A stretch of 64,000 nucleotides of DNA. Origin: Cellvibrionaceae bacterium 1162T.S.0a.05 (GTDB taxonomy: Bacteria > Pseudomonadota > Gammaproteobacteria > Pseudomonadales > Cellvibrionaceae). Below the pieces are notes generated by a model that was not told where the DNA came from, searched no databases, and worked only from the letters and a program-made list of their open reading frames with translations. A program made the position numbers and the translations under genes. Within the stretch, counting starts at the first letter, position 1. Each line of letters opens with the position of its first letter. The DNA lies in the NCBI GenBank assembly GCA_000964245.1, contig LANB01000001.1:599501-663500 (forward strand). Direction: 5' to 3'. Shown piece after piece: positions 9,845-19,523 of this stretch.

Positions 9845-10693
9845 TCAAGCGCCGTTTGCATTAATACGTTTTCTTAAATCCAGTGCTGTGTCGAGCAACC
9901 CGACAAGGACAACAATAAATTGCACCCACGGCGGATTTAACATCCCGATATACATCACCCATAAAAGTGGTGTGAAACCTTTTCTTGCCACCCACCAATG
10001 TACAAAACCCAGACCAGTCACAAACAGGGGAAACAACATCATAATGATGCCAACTCCGCCTTCCGGTGCTTGCATCAACACCAGGCCCAGCACTGCGCTA
10101 ATGACGACCAGTTTTGGTTCCATCCGCAAGCTGTGAAACTCCTCCCGGAAACCACCAGGATTGTAGAGTTGAGCTTGCCACCAGCGGCCGACCAACAAGG
10201 CCGTCCAAACCACCACCAACACGGTCAGTGCAATGGCGGGCGGGAACACACCGCGTTCCACTAAATCATCGACCAATTTGCTGAATTCCAGCTTTTCGAT
10301 CTCGCCCATTTCCATTCGGTCGGCCATGGCCATCATATCGGCGCGAAAATCGAGGCTGTTTACCAGCAACCAGGCACTCAGTACGCTGACAACCGAAATC
10401 ACCAGCAACATCTGTGGCCATTTTTGTGTTGAGCGCAACATCAGCGCCGCGAGGTAGACCAGAACTGAGGACAATAAGGTACTCAGCAGATAGGCCCACC
10501 AACTCCAACCCATCACCCACCAAAGAAAAGTGGGCGCGACCAGAGCAGTGAGGACCCAAAGGCCATCCTGCGCCCCTCGACGCAAGGTCACCAGGGCCAG
10601 CGCCGCTGGACTCAACACAGGCAGGCCAATCAAGGCCATGACTGAAGCCTGCCAGCGCCCACTCATTATTAATTCAGCAAGTGCGCGCATCAT
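9845..10693 (-). CDS. DUF2232-type integral membrane protein between rpsR and rplI
   Basis: This 282-residue protein is very hydrophobic, with about seven or eight predicted membrane spans, such as [18 protein letters not shown] near the start and [15 protein letters not shown] near the end. A YybS/DUF2232-like membrane protein occupies the same place between rpsR and rplI in Pseudomonas and other gammaproteobacteria, so the call rests on both topology and synteny. Its role is unknown; conserved linkage to ribosomal-protein genes may only reflect operon inheritance. The start is one of two adjacent ATGs at 10693/10690 behind an AAGG. Confidence 0.7.
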   Translation of the reverse strand: MMRALAELIMSGRWQASVMALIGLPVLSPAALALVTLRRGAQDGLWVLTALVAPTFLWWVMGWSWWAYLLSTLLSSVLVYLAALMLRSTQKWPQMLLVISVVSVLSAWLLVNSLDFRADMMAMADRMEMGEIEKLEFSKLVDDLVERGVFPPAIALTVLVVVWTALLVGRWWQAQLYNPGGFREEFHSLRMEPKLVVISAVLGLVLMQAPEGGVGIIMMLFPLFVTGLGFVHWWVARKGFTPLLWVMYIGMLNPPWVQFIVVLVGLLDTALDLRKRINANGA

Positions 10694-10705
10694 TTGCCTT
10701 AGGGT

Positions 10706-10933
10706 TTATTCGTGGCCGTCGGTATAAGGCAATAGGGCCAGGTAACGCGCGCGTTTGATGGCTGTCGCCAACTGGCGCTGATACTTGGCTTTGGTTCCGG
10801 TAATACGACTGGGGACTATCTTGCCGGTCTCGGTGATATAGGCCTTCAGGGTTTCCAGATCCTTGTAGTCAATTTGTTTCACATTCTCGGCTGTGAAACG
10901 ACAGAATTTACGACGTCGGAAAAAACGTGCCAT
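10706..10933 (-). CDS. rpsR: 30S ribosomal protein bS18
   Basis: This 75-residue protein is nearly identical to E. coli S18, including the [10 protein letters not shown]-terminus, [18 protein letters not shown] and the [13 protein letters not shown]-terminus. S18 forms a heterodimer with S6 on the small-subunit platform. It sits 2 bp downstream of rpsF, as usual. The cysteine in KFCRF belongs to the zinc-type (C+) S18 pattern only in part, since no other cysteine is present. Confidence 0.98.
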   Translation of the reverse strand: MARFFRRRKFCRFTAENVKQIDYKDLETLKAYITETGKIVPSRITGTKAKYQRQLATAIKRARYLALLPYTDGHE

Positions 10934-10935
10934 GC

Positions 10936-11415
10936 TTAGTTCTCCTCGTTTCCAGCTTCATCTTCGTCTGCATCGTCATCAGACTCATCAAGGTCTTCAT
11001 CGGACACATCATCTTCATCGGCTTCTGCTTCCGCAGCCGCTGCCGCAGCTTCTGCAGCACGACGCTCAGCACGCGCCTTGCGTTCCTTGCTTTCTTTCTC
11101 GGCTTTGGCGATGAAACTTTCTTCGCTAACTGCTTCGTCACAACGGATCACCATGTTACGCAACACGGCATCGTTATAGCGGAAGTTAGTGGTGAGTTCT
11201 TCGAGTGCCTGATCCCCACATTCAATATTCATCAGCACGTAGTGCGCCTTGTGAATCTTGTTGATGGAGTAGGCAAGTTGACGGCGACCCCAGTCTTCGA
11301 GGCGATGAATCTTGCCACCGCTATCTGTTACGGTGGAAGAATAACGCTCGATCATGCCGGGCACCTGTTCGCTCTGGTCAGGGTGGACCAGGAACACAAT
11401 TTCGTAATGACGCAT
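10936..11415 (-). CDS. rpsF: 30S ribosomal protein bS6 with long acidic tail
   Basis: The core (about residues 1-100) is a standard S6, with [29 protein letters not shown] and HYVLMNIEC. Beyond residue 110 there is an Ala/Glu-rich helix followed by an Asp/Glu-rich tail ending EEN, giving 159 residues against about 131-135 in E. coli. In enterobacteria RimK adds glutamates to the S6 C-terminus; here an acidic tail is genetically encoded. The ATG follows GGAGCGACA. It is first in the rpsF-rpsR-DUF2232-rplI operon, behind a promoter at 11524-11552 and a leader hairpin at 11437-11471. Confidence 0.96.
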   Translation of the reverse strand: MRHYEIVFLVHPDQSEQVPGMIERYSSTVTDSGGKIHRLEDWGRRQLAYSINKIHKAHYVLMNIECGDQALEELTTNFRYNDAVLRNMVIRCDEAVSEESFIAKAEKESKERKARAERRAAEAAAAAAEAEADEDDVSDEDLDESDDDADEDEAGNEEN

Positions 11416-11436
11416 TGTCGCTCCTTACGGGTTTAA

Positions 11437-11471
11437 GCTTCCCGGGCGATCAACAAAGAGCACGGTGAAGC
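11437..11471 (-). promoter_or_regulatory. candidate S6:S18 autoregulatory leader element
   Basis: On the minus strand, GCTTC...GAAGC closes a 35-nt stem-loop in the rpsF 5' leader, with ACCG on the 5' side and CCGG on the 3' side. The known S6:S18 leader motif is a stem with a CCG bulge bound by the S6-S18 complex. Position and the CCG element fit, but the pairing has not been modelled. Confidence 0.4.
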
Positions 11472-11523
11472 AAGGAGTATCGCCAAAAGTAGAATATCCC
11501 TTCTGGCGGGTTTAGGGCGGCGT

Positions 11524-11552
11524 ATTCTAGGGAGGTAGTGCGTAAAAAGCAA
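11524..11552 (-). promoter_or_regulatory. sigma70-type promoter of the rpsF operon
   Basis: The minus strand reads TTGCTT, a 17-bp spacer, then TAGAAT, about 110 bp upstream of the rpsF start. Spacing is ideal and both boxes are near consensus. Confidence 0.6.
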
Positions 11553-11570
11553 GCATGACCAACAGGGGAT

Positions 11571-11852
11571 TTATTGACGGCTGTTCCAGATTTTGGCGAC
11601 CGCGCGATCATTGCCGAGCAGGGCCACTGCGCTGCACACCACTGCGGCGCCAGCAAAGATGATCACTGGCAACATTGCGCCGAAGGCTTTGCTTACCCAA
11701 ACACCATAGAAAGACGCGGCGGACAAGATAAAAAACAGAATTCCCACGGCCAGCAAAGCCTTCCTGTGAGAAGGTTTATAGACAAACTGGCCTTCGGCTT
11801 CCTCAAAACGCCTGAGCAATGGCCAAAATAATTTTCGTAAACTGTCTTTCAT
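11571..11852 (-). CDS. small membrane protein of unknown function
   Basis: This is a 93-residue protein (ATG at 11852 behind AGAAGAG; a GTG one codon up is possible). Residues about 30-50 (ALLAVGILFFILSAASFYG) and 58-80 (AMLPVIIFAGAAVVCSAVAL) form two membrane spans, flanked by a basic, aromatic N-terminus and a short polar tail. I do not recognise a family. It sits alone between rlmB and rpsF on the same strand, divided from rlmB by 170 bp that contain two small tandem duplications. The length, signal-free topology and plausible ribosome-binding site support a real gene. Confidence 0.6.
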   Translation of the reverse strand: MKDSLRKLFWPLLRRFEEAEGQFVYKPSHRKALLAVGILFFILSAASFYGVWVSKAFGAMLPVIIFAGAAVVCSAVALLGNDRAVAKIWNSRQ

Positions 11853-11872
11853 CACTCTTCTCTTTACCCCGG

Positions 11873-11910
11873 AACTGGTCTTTTCACCTTAAACTGATCT
11901 TTTCACCTGG
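11873..11910. repeat. 19-bp tandem duplication
   Basis: AACTGGTCTTTTCACCTTA is followed directly by AACTGATCTTTTCACCTGG, with 16 of 19 positions identical. It lies between the small membrane protein gene and rlmB. Confidence 0.7.
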
Positions 11911-11994
11911 AGCTAGCAGCCCGGTTCTCGTCGCATGCTTGCCATCGACATTGGCGATGGGCGATCGTTTAACGCGAGGCTTTCAGGCTTACTT

Positions 11995-12026
11995 AATGGC
12001 AGGCTAACTCAATGGCAGAATAACTC
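11995..12026. repeat. 16-bp tandem duplication at the rlmB stop codon
   Basis: AATGGCAGGCTAACTC is followed by AATGGCAGAATAACTC. Read on the minus strand, the second copy overlaps the rlmB TGA and is duplicated downstream of it. Confidence 0.65.
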
Positions 12027-12768
12027 AGGATAACAATCGCTGGCGTCGCACTTCAAATAATAAAATGCCGCAGGCTACGGAGACGTTGAGGCTGCTGACC
12101 GTTCCCACCATCGGAATTTTAACGAGCTCGTCACAGGATTCCCGGGTGAGCCTTCGCAAACCACTCCCTTCTGCACCCAATACGAGCACCCTCGGCCCAC
12201 TCAAGTCTGCGTCGAAATGCGATTTTTCAGCCTCGCCCGCAGCACCACTTACCCACAAACCGGCATCCTTGAGCTTGCCAATTGTGCGCGCGAGATTGGT
12301 CACTACCACAAGCGGTACTTGCTCCGCCGCACCGGAGGCCACCTTCCGCGCTACCGGAGTCAGCCCCACCGAGTTGTCCTTGGGTATGATGACCGCATGC
12401 ACGCCAGCGGCATCCGCACTGCGCAAACATGCGCCCAGGTTGTGAGGGTCAGTGACACCATCCAATACCAATAGGAAGGGTGGCTCATTAAGATTTTTTA
12501 ACCACTCGTAAAGCTCTTTCTCCTGCAAACTCTCGCCCGGTTTCAGTTCCGCAACAACACCCTGGTGATTTTCCTTACACAGTTCATCCAGCTGCTTTTT
12601 GTCCTTGAGTTGGTAAGCAATGCCCGCCTTTTCTGCAAGGGCAATAATTTTTTGCATGCGCTGATCCTGGCGGCCGCGCAACACATAGAGTTGGGTAATT
12701 CGCTGTGGAGAGGCTTTCAATAAGGCCTGAATGCTATGCAAGCCAAAGCTGTATTCGTTTTTTGCCAT
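12025..12768 (-). CDS. rlmB: 23S rRNA (guanosine-2251-2'-O)-methyltransferase
   Basis: This 247-residue SpoU/TrmH-family (SPOUT) methyltransferase has a short N-terminal substrate-binding domain (YSFGLHSIQALL) and a knotted C-terminal domain. The three SPOUT motifs are LDGVTDPHNLGACLRSADAA, VLGAEGSGLRRL and IPMVGTVSSLNVSVA. It methylates G2251 in the ribosomal P-loop using S-adenosylmethionine. It lies 23 bp downstream of rnr, the classical rnr-rlmB arrangement. The assignment is secure from motifs and synteny. Confidence 0.95.
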   Translation of the reverse strand: MAKNEYSFGLHSIQALLKASPQRITQLYVLRGRQDQRMQKIIALAEKAGIAYQLKDKKQLDELCKENHQGVVAELKPGESLQEKELYEWLKNLNEPPFLLVLDGVTDPHNLGACLRSADAAGVHAVIIPKDNSVGLTPVARKVASGAAEQVPLVVVTNLARTIGKLKDAGLWVSGAAGEAEKSHFDADLSGPRVLVLGAEGSGLRRLTRESCDELVKIPMVGTVSSLNVSVACGILLFEVRRQRLLS

Positions 12769-12791
12769 GACTGACTAATCGACTTCCTGAC

Positions 12792-15221
12792 TTATTTTGT
12801 TTTTTTTCTATTTTTCTTGGTAGGCCGCTTCTTACTTTTTTTAGCGGGCGCGTTTTTGGCCTGTACCGCCTTCTTGCCTCCACTTGTTTTTCGCGTGGAT
12901 TTCTTTTTCTGTTTATCATCGTACTCGGCGGCCATTTCCTGTGCGCGTGCGGACACCTTAACCCGTTTTTTCGCGCCGAGAATTTTTACCGGCTCAAAAT
13001 CAACCTTGCGCTCTTCGAGGTTCACCGATTGCACACGCACCTGCATCTCATCCCCCAGGCGGAATACCCGGCGACTGCGCTCACCAATCAAACGGTGGTG
13101 TGCGGCCTCGAAATGATAATAATCTTCCGGCAAGGCCGTGATGTGCACCAGGCCTTCAACATACAAATCCTTGAGCTCTACAAACAAACCAAAACCGGTT
13201 ACCGCACTGACCACACCGAGAAATTCTTCGCCAATATGATCTTGCAGATATTCACACTTCAACCAGGAAATCACATCCCGCGTGGCATCGTCCGCTCGTC
13301 GTTCCGTTAACGAACACTGTTCACCAAAAGATTGAATTTGTGCATCGTTGTAAGGATAGCTTTCCGCTTTTTTCAGTTTTGGTGTTGTGCCAATGCGCCG
13401 GGCGCGCTTACCCGGTGTGCGACTGTAAATTACACTGCGGATGGCGCGATGAACCAGTAAATCCGGGTAGCGCCGTATGGGCGATGTAAAATGTGCATAA
13501 GCAGGGTAAGCCAAACCAAAATGCCCTTCGTTTTGCGCTTGGTAAACAGCTTGGTTCATGCTGCGCAACATAACGGTTTGGATAATATGTGCATCGGGAC
13601 GATCGGCCACGGCTTCGAGCACTTGCTGATAATCCTGCGGGCCAACTTTGCCGCGCGAACGGAAACCAAACCCCAAACCCTTTAAATATTCGCGCAACTT
13701 CTGCAATTTCTCTTCTTTCGGCCCCGCGTGCACACGATACAATGCCGGTAATTCGTACTGAGCCAAAAAACGCGCGGCACACACATTCGCCGCCAACATA
13801 CATTCTTCAATTAATTTATGAGCATCATTCCGTACTGTCGGCACAATGCGTTTTATTTTGCGTTGTTCATCGAAAATAATTCGGGTTTCGTGCGACTCAA
13901 AATCGATTGCACCGCGCGCCTCACGCTCTTGCCGTAAACACAAATACAAATTATGCAATTCATCCAGTTGCGGAAGGAGTCGATGGAACTGCTTCCGCAC
14001 CCCCGAACGCGCGCCTTTTTCGCGTTCAGCCAGGACTTGGCCAACGTCGGTATAGGTCAAACGCGCATGTGAATGCATCACCGCCTCATAAAAAACAAAT
14101 CCGGAAATTCGGCCTGCTGCACTGATTGTCATCTCACAAACCATACACAAGCGGTCGACACCCGGATTAAGTGAGCATAAGCCGTTGGATAATTTTTCCG
14201 GCAACATTGGCACAACATGATCAGGAAAATAGACAGAATTACCACGTGTCAACGCCTCTTGATCAAGCGCGCTGTCAATCTGCACATAGTGAGAGACATC
14301 GGCAATCGCCACAAATAAACGCCACCCTCCTCCGCGCTTACTTTCGCAGTAGACGGCATCATCAAAATCACGGGCATCTTCGCCATCTATGGTGACAAAA
14401 GGCAGTTCACGTAAGTCGATACGTTTGGCCTTATCCGCTGCGGTCACTTCGTCGGCAATTACGTTCAATTCCTCCTCGATACCTTGCGGCCAAATAAAGG
14501 GGATACCATGAGAGCGAATTGCAACATCAATCTCCATACCGGGAGCCAGATGATCGCCCAGCACTTCGACAACACGACCTGCGGGCGGCTTTCTTCGATC
14601 AGGCTGCTGGGTGATGGCAACCGACACTAACTGGCCATGCTTTGCATTTGCCTGCTCGCCCGGGGCAACAAGAATATCGTGGCCAATTCGAGGATTGTCC
14701 GGCCGCACAAACTGAATACCGTTTTCTGAAAAATACCGGCCAACAATTTGCGAGGTGTTTTGTGCAAGCACTTCCACAATGGTGCCTTCACGCCGCCCTT
14801 TAAAATCCAGGTCACCCAGGCGCACCAACACCTCATCGCCACTGAAAACCTTGCGCATCTGGCGATGACTTAAATACACATCTTCATTGCTACCATCCGT
14901 TGGAATGACAAAGCCAAAGCCCTCTTTATGCCCCTGTACACGTCCGCGTACGAGATCCAGTTTATTGACTAAAGCAAATGCTCCGCGGCGATTGGAAATC
15001 AATTGACCGTCCCGAACCATGGCAATGAGACGCCGACGCAGCGCTTCAACCCGCTCTTCATCTTGAAGCTGGAATTCGCTGCACAAGGCCTCATGCGTTA
15101 ACGGCCCACCCGATTTTTCCAGCACTTCGAGAATCAGTTCCCGGCTGGCAACAGGGTTGTCATAGTTACTTGCTTCACGTTTTGCGTAGGGGTCTTTTTT
15201 GGGGCTTTTTTTTCTGGCCAC
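12792..15221 (-). CDS. rnr: ribonuclease R
   Basis: This 809-residue 3'-5' exoribonuclease degrades structured RNA. Domains in order are an N-terminal winged-helix region (about 20-90), cold-shock domains (RGRVQGHKEGFGFVIP), the RNB catalytic domain with the metal-binding acidic block DGEDARDFDDAVY, an S1 domain (FLGVVSAVTGFGLFVELKDL) and a Lys-rich C-terminal tail. The tail is typical of RNase R and aids unwinding or ribosome binding. The start is GTG at 15221, giving VARKKSPKK; no better in-frame ATG exists upstream. rlmB follows 23 bp downstream. Confidence 0.96.
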   Translation of the reverse strand: MARKKSPKKDPYAKREASNYDNPVASRELILEVLEKSGGPLTHEALCSEFQLQDEERVEALRRRLIAMVRDGQLISNRRGAFALVNKLDLVRGRVQGHKEGFGFVIPTDGSNEDVYLSHRQMRKVFSGDEVLVRLGDLDFKGRREGTIVEVLAQNTSQIVGRYFSENGIQFVRPDNPRIGHDILVAPGEQANAKHGQLVSVAITQQPDRRKPPAGRVVEVLGDHLAPGMEIDVAIRSHGIPFIWPQGIEEELNVIADEVTAADKAKRIDLRELPFVTIDGEDARDFDDAVYCESKRGGGWRLFVAIADVSHYVQIDSALDQEALTRGNSVYFPDHVVPMLPEKLSNGLCSLNPGVDRLCMVCEMTISAAGRISGFVFYEAVMHSHARLTYTDVGQVLAEREKGARSGVRKQFHRLLPQLDELHNLYLCLRQEREARGAIDFESHETRIIFDEQRKIKRIVPTVRNDAHKLIEECMLAANVCAARFLAQYELPALYRVHAGPKEEKLQKLREYLKGLGFGFRSRGKVGPQDYQQVLEAVADRPDAHIIQTVMLRSMNQAVYQAQNEGHFGLAYPAYAHFTSPIRRYPDLLVHRAIRSVIYSRTPGKRARRIGTTPKLKKAESYPYNDAQIQSFGEQCSLTERRADDATRDVISWLKCEYLQDHIGEEFLGVVSAVTGFGLFVELKDLYVEGLVHITALPEDYYHFEAAHHRLIGERSRRVFRLGDEMQVRVQSVNLEERKVDFEPVKILGAKKRVKVSARAQEMAAEYDDKQKKKSTRKTSGGKKAVQAKNAPAKKSKKRPTKKNRKKTK

Positions 15222-15466
15222 AATGTCACTTCTTTGCGATTTGTCTTTTTTAGTTGTTTGCCACTATAGCAAAATCCCGACAATGACACGCCACTATTCG
15301 AGGCTTATTTCTTTATCTTACTTAAACTTTTCTCAAAACGGCTTTGCGATCATCTTCGAAGGAAGATGACAAACCGGCTTGAGAGCGACGTACACTGGCT
15401 TCGGCACAAGTGGTAGACCCCAAGGACAACTCGCAAAGGACTGCTTTTTTCAAAAGGCCACCCGGT

Positions 15467-16285
15467 ATGACTAAACTGACATATAACCTCCTGATAAACA
15501 GCCTCATAGTCAGCCTGCTTTTTGGCTGCAGCGGTGAAAGCAATAAGTCAGAATTTTTTCCTGGTAGCTCCCGGCATCAACCCTGGGATGAAGTTGTATT
15601 TGACGAGAACCGCGCTCTCCATGACACCTTGCTTTCTGCACTAACGGGAATCAGCTACCCACTCCATATTTATTTACCCACCGGCTATGAAGACAGTGAA
15701 CAACATTATCCTGTTGTCTATGCCACTGATGGCCAATGGATTTTTGAGGGCTTCGGAAAGATAATCGACAGCAAGCAAAAAGACATTATTCTTGTCGCTA
15801 TTGAACAAGGCCCGAATGATCGTCGCGCGACAGACTACCGCTTACCTGGCGCAAAAACCTATTTCGATTTTTTGACATCTGAGCTCTTACCCTACATAGA
15901 GCAACAATATCGCGTGAATGAGAATGAACGCAGCCTTATCGGCACATCTTATGGTGGCATTCTTTCCGGGCTTGCCCTGCTTATGGACGACACCGAAGCG
16001 CCAGTATTTAAAAACTATTTGAGTTTCGACCCCAGCTTTTTCCAACACCAAAGTGCCACACTTGAGGTTGAACAAGCGCGCTACAATGTCAGCCAACAAT
16101 TACACGCCACTTTATTTATTACCAGCGCCACGTTGCGCGGCAATTTCCCTTATGTTCAATGGTTTACCGATCTTCTTCGAGAGCGACAGTATGAAGGGCT
16201 TACCATTATCACCGCCGCCTACGCGGTGGACCACAACGATGTCGCCAATCCCTCCTTCGCGAGCGCGCTTGACCAGCTTTTTTGA
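15467..16285 (+). CDS. secreted alpha/beta-hydrolase esterase, predicted lipoprotein
   Basis: Starting at ATG 15467 the protein is 272 residues and opens with a lipoprotein signal ending in LLFGC, so the mature N-terminus is probably lipidated. The body matches the esterase D/Fes-like family (Pfam esterase): LHIYLPTGYEDSEQHYPVVYATDGQ, a nucleophile elbow GTSYGG with Ser161, and a late DHNDVANPSF that could supply the catalytic His. A GTG at 15410 gives a longer frame but would bury the signal. Substrate cannot be told; relatives include siderophore and feruloyl or acetyl esterases. It stands alone, divergent from rnr. Confidence 0.72.
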   Translation: MTKLTYNLLINSLIVSLLFGCSGESNKSEFFPGSSRHQPWDEVVFDENRALHDTLLSALTGISYPLHIYLPTGYEDSEQHYPVVYATDGQWIFEGFGKIIDSKQKDIILVAIEQGPNDRRATDYRLPGAKTYFDFLTSELLPYIEQQYRVNENERSLIGTSYGGILSGLALLMDDTEAPVFKNYLSFDPSFFQHQSATLEVEQARYNVSQQLHATLFITSATLRGNFPYVQWFTDLLRERQYEGLTIITAAYAVDHNDVANPSFASALDQLF

Positions 16286-16437
16286 ACGACGAAAACGTTA
16301 TCAGTCCTTATTTCATACTCTTGAACAAATATTAAACGGTTGTTTGCCTGACCTGTCACATAAATTGTGGCCTTTCTTGTACAAAGATTGACGCATCAAG
16401 TACCATAGCCCGCTCTAATAAGTCCTACAAAGCATCC

Positions 16438-16743
16438 GTGAGCACGCCCAATAACCTGATGTTCGCCAATCTCGCTGAATTGGTGAAAGATAATATGCAG
16501 TACACCATTATCAGCAACATTATCTGGGAGACCTACGAGAAGCGTCTCAGCCGGAAGGATGTCTTTGACATGTTGAAATTCAACGCGTCAAATAATCTTA
16601 AACGCGTTTTACTGTTTGAAGGGGTCAAGCGCCCAGGTACGGTTATCGCAATTGGCGACTGTTACGAGCGCGCACTGGAAAGATCTAACTCTGAAGAATG
16701 GCTCCCCGAGAACTCCAGCCCGCGCGTCCCTGTGCGCTACTGA
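16438..16743 (+). CDS. hypothetical protein (101 aa)
   Basis: The frame starts at GTG 16438; an ATG at 16459 is the alternative. Neither has a strong ribosome-binding site. The product is soluble, mixed helical and charged, with no signal peptide or cysteine cluster; the sequence around LSRKDVFDMLKFNASNNLKRVLLFEGV looks like folded protein rather than random translation. I do not recognise a family. It lies 150 bp after the esterase gene and 60 bp before the convergent gene at 16806. Confidence 0.45.
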   Translation: MSTPNNLMFANLAELVKDNMQYTIISNIIWETYEKRLSRKDVFDMLKFNASNNLKRVLLFEGVKRPGTVIAIGDCYERALERSNSEEWLPENSSPRVPVRY

Positions 16744-16805
16744 TTTATCCGACTTAACAACAAAAAACGCAAACACTTAAGCCGAATTGTGTAATGCACA
16801 ATTCA

Positions 16806-17585
16806 CTAAAACAGCTTTGGCATTTTTGGCATCTCAACCGGCTCTTTGGTAATGGCACTCTTTGCACCGGATGTACCAAACTCGATTAATTGTGTAACAG
16901 ATTTGGATTTTTTCCCATTGGTAACCATATTTGCTTCAGCGTGAACCAGGCCAAATGGCACCTCCGAGGAGAAACAACTTTCTGTTTCTGAAGTCACTTT
17001 CATTTTTTTAATAACAATTTTTGTTTCGACACTCCCTGTTCCACTTACCAACTTACATGCAAAATTTCCAGCTGGCACTTTCTTCTGGGCCCTACCTTTG
17101 TCACTAAAGTCATATTCAACAGACACATTCGCTGCGCTCATTGCCGCTTGCGCCATTGCGCCACCCTGCTCGATTCGAATTGGGTCACCGTTGCCGTTTT
17201 GCACAATAATTTCACGCGCGTATTTATTCATATTCGTGACAGCATTCCCTGGGTCGGCATTAAAAATATCCTGATCAATTTGAACTTTCACAATACTTTT
17301 ATCGCCACGCTTTTTTCTCTTTTCTTTTTTGACTTTGTAGGCCTGCATCTCCATCTCAACCCAATAATATTTTTCGCCGGCGACAGTCTCTTCGCCGACC
17401 AGGCTCTGCTTGAAGACAGTCACTGTCTGCTTGCCTTTGTGATCGGTTACGATATCTTCCCTGACGGACCAACTTCCCACAGGCGTCGACTTGGAAAAAT
17501 TAAATTCTGCTGCAGCGGATGACCACGAAGCAAAAAATGTAACGCTTAAAAATATTAACCACCCTGAAAAAAATCGTAATTTCAC
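16806..17585 (-). CDS. exported protein of unknown function
   Basis: GTG at 17585 is preferred because AGGAG lies 7 nt upstream; the TTG at 17591 is too close to it. The 259-residue product has a clear signal peptide ending near SSAAA. The mature part is beta-rich, with a Lys-rich loop (KKEKRKKRGDK), a paired CKLVSGTG and SCFSSEVPFGLV segment containing two cysteines, and a Pro/Met/Lys-rich tail. The layout (GSWSVREDI ... GEKYYWVEME ... VPAGNFACK) resembles periplasmic lipid- or outer-membrane-associated beta proteins of the DUF3108/DUF4412 kind, but this is only a resemblance. It has no operon partners. Confidence 0.6.
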   Translation of the reverse strand: MKLRFFSGWLIFLSVTFFASWSSAAAEFNFSKSTPVGSWSVREDIVTDHKGKQTVTVFKQSLVGEETVAGEKYYWVEMEMQAYKVKKEKRKKRGDKSIVKVQIDQDIFNADPGNAVTNMNKYAREIIVQNGNGDPIRIEQGGAMAQAAMSAANVSVEYDFSDKGRAQKKVPAGNFACKLVSGTGSVETKIVIKKMKVTSETESCFSSEVPFGLVHAEANMVTNGKKSKSVTQLIEFGTSGAKSAITKEPVEMPKMPKLF

Positions 17586-18062
17586 TTTCAATCTCCTGAT
17601 TTTCTAAAACAACGTCAAAACTTGTGACCAGCACCTACACCAGATACAACAGGCTATTAAAAACCGTGAAGCAAGAACAGGTGCATTTTCACGATAGCTA
17701 TAACATTTGGAAATATAACTATTTTTTGTTAATCCTAGTCGTCGGGGCAAGGCGCTCCCGGTAAGCAAGGACATTACAAGGACGCAGAACCACCTTCACT
17801 TTGTTTCGTTGAAGGACACCTGCTTTTTACGCGGAACTGTTTGCAATTGCCGTGAACCAAAGCGCGAACTCAAGAGACAACCCGCTGCAAGCGGGTGAAC
17901 GTCCGATGACCTTTATAAAAAATGCAGCAAACACCCCAAAACCCTGGCAATCCAGGGCTAGACCGCATATCGAGCCTTGAACCCTTAGGGTGATTCTTAT
18001 TCGATTCGGGCCTATAATGCCGGCCACGCAAAACCAACGATATAACCTGCTTTATCACTAGA
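17586..18062. promoter_or_regulatory. 477-bp divergent intergenic region with manC promoter candidate
   Basis: TATAAT at 18013-18018 is a perfect -10 box 45-60 bp before the manC start; the -35 (GTGATT at about 17990) is weak. A short hairpin ACCCGC-TGCAA-GCGGGT lies at 17879-17895. No tRNA or conserved small RNA was recognised in the rest. Confidence 0.45.
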
Positions 18063-19523
18063 ATGGAACCTGGAATGATTTTACCCGTAGTAATGGCCGG
18101 CGGATCCGGCTCAAGGCTTTGGCCCTTATCTCGCCACCATTTCCCCAAGCAGTTTCTGAACCTCGATGGCGATGACACCATGCTGCAAGCCACCCTTAAA
18201 CGGCTAGCCAGCTTGGCGCATGCGCAGCCCACGGTGATTTGTAACGAAGAGCATCGCTTCATCGTCGCCGAACAGCTGCGAAATACGGGACAACACGCTC
18301 ATATCATTCTCGAGCCTGTCGGCAGAAATACCGCACCGGCGATAGCACTTGCCGCTTTACAGGCAACAGCCGACGGCAGTGACCCCATTCTGCTGGTTTT
18401 GGCTGCCGATCATTTAATCAAGAATGAAGAGGCCTTTTGCGCGGCTATCCGCCAAGGCGAAAGTATTGCCAACCAGGGCCAACTGGTAACCTTTGGCATC
18501 GTCCCCACCGCTCCGGAAACCGGTTACGGCTATATTAAAGGTGGCGCCGAATTCGGGAACGAAAAGGCTTATCGCGTTGCCGAGTTCAAAGAAAAACCTG
18601 ACGCACACACTGCGCAAAACTACCTGGACAGTGGCGATTACTTCTGGAACTCCGGCATGTTTATGTTCAAGGCCAGCCGCTTCCTCGAAGAATTAAAGCA
18701 ATACCGCGAAGATATTTTCCTAGCGTGCGAACGTGCACTCGAACACACCTCATCAGACCTCGATTTTATTCGTGTCGATGAGGCCGCTTTTCGAGCATGC
18801 CCGGAAGACTCGGTTGACTACGCTGTGATGGAAAAAACCGATTCCGCCGTCGTCATTCCTGTCGATTGCGGCTGGAGTGATGTCGGCAGCTGGTCAGCAC
18901 TCTGGGAAGTGAGCGACAAAGACAAAAAGGGCAATGTGGTGCGCGGCGATGTGATCACCATAGACTGTAACAATTCGTATATCCACACCGAGGAAAAACT
19001 TGTTGCCGCCATCGGCGTAGACGACCTGATTATCCTGGATACCAAGGATGCGACACTGGTTACACGTCAATCCGAAGTCCAGAAAGTAAAAAACATTGTC
19101 CAACAACTCAAGAAAGAAGGCCGCAGTCAATGGCTGCACCATCGTGAGGTCTATCGCCCCTGGGGTAAGTACGATTCACTGGATGGCGGCCAACGTTTTC
19201 AGGTAAAACGTATCACCGTAAAACCCGGTGAAAAACTGTCGACACAAATGCATCACCATCGCGCTGAGCACTGGATAGTGGTATCCGGAACGGCGAAAGT
19301 CACTAACGGCGAAGAAGAGTATTTACTCTCTGAAAACCAATCGACCTATATCGCGCTCGGTCAAAAACATTCCCTCGAGAACCCCGGCAAGGTGCCGCTG
19401 GAAATTATTGAAGTACAGTCAGGGACATACTTTGGTGAGGACGATATTGTACGCCTGAGTGACAAATACGGCCGAGTCGCCCCTGTAAACCCGGTTGATA
19501 AAGGAAAAGAACCAAAAAATTAA
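18063..19523 (+). CDS. manC: mannose-1-phosphate guanylyltransferase/mannose-6-phosphate isomerase
   Basis: This 486-residue bifunctional type II enzyme (ManC/AlgA/CpsB) makes GDP-mannose for exopolysaccharide or lipopolysaccharide. The N-terminal nucleotidyltransferase starts with [16 protein letters not shown] and PKQFL, and continues with FKEKPD and the WNSGMFMF block. The C-terminal cupin isomerase carries [22 protein letters not shown] with metal-binding histidines, and the final [17 protein letters not shown] 18075 is an alternative start. It is not inside an obvious polysaccharide locus here. Its TAA stop is contributed by the left terminus of a 147-bp inverted-repeat element. Confidence 0.94.
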   Translation: MEPGMILPVVMAGGSGSRLWPLSRHHFPKQFLNLDGDDTMLQATLKRLASLAHAQPTVICNEEHRFIVAEQLRNTGQHAHIILEPVGRNTAPAIALAALQATADGSDPILLVLAADHLIKNEEAFCAAIRQGESIANQGQLVTFGIVPTAPETGYGYIKGGAEFGNEKAYRVAEFKEKPDAHTAQNYLDSGDYFWNSGMFMFKASRFLEELKQYREDIFLACERALEHTSSDLDFIRVDEAAFRACPEDSVDYAVMEKTDSAVVIPVDCGWSDVGSWSALWEVSDKDKKGNVVRGDVITIDCNNSYIHTEEKLVAAIGVDDLIILDTKDATLVTRQSEVQKVKNIVQQLKKEGRSQWLHHREVYRPWGKYDSLDGGQRFQVKRITVKPGEKLSTQMHHHRAEHWIVVSGTAKVTNGEEEYLLSENQSTYIALGQKHSLENPGKVPLEIIEVQSGTYFGEDDIVRLSDKYGRVAPVNPVDKGKEPKN

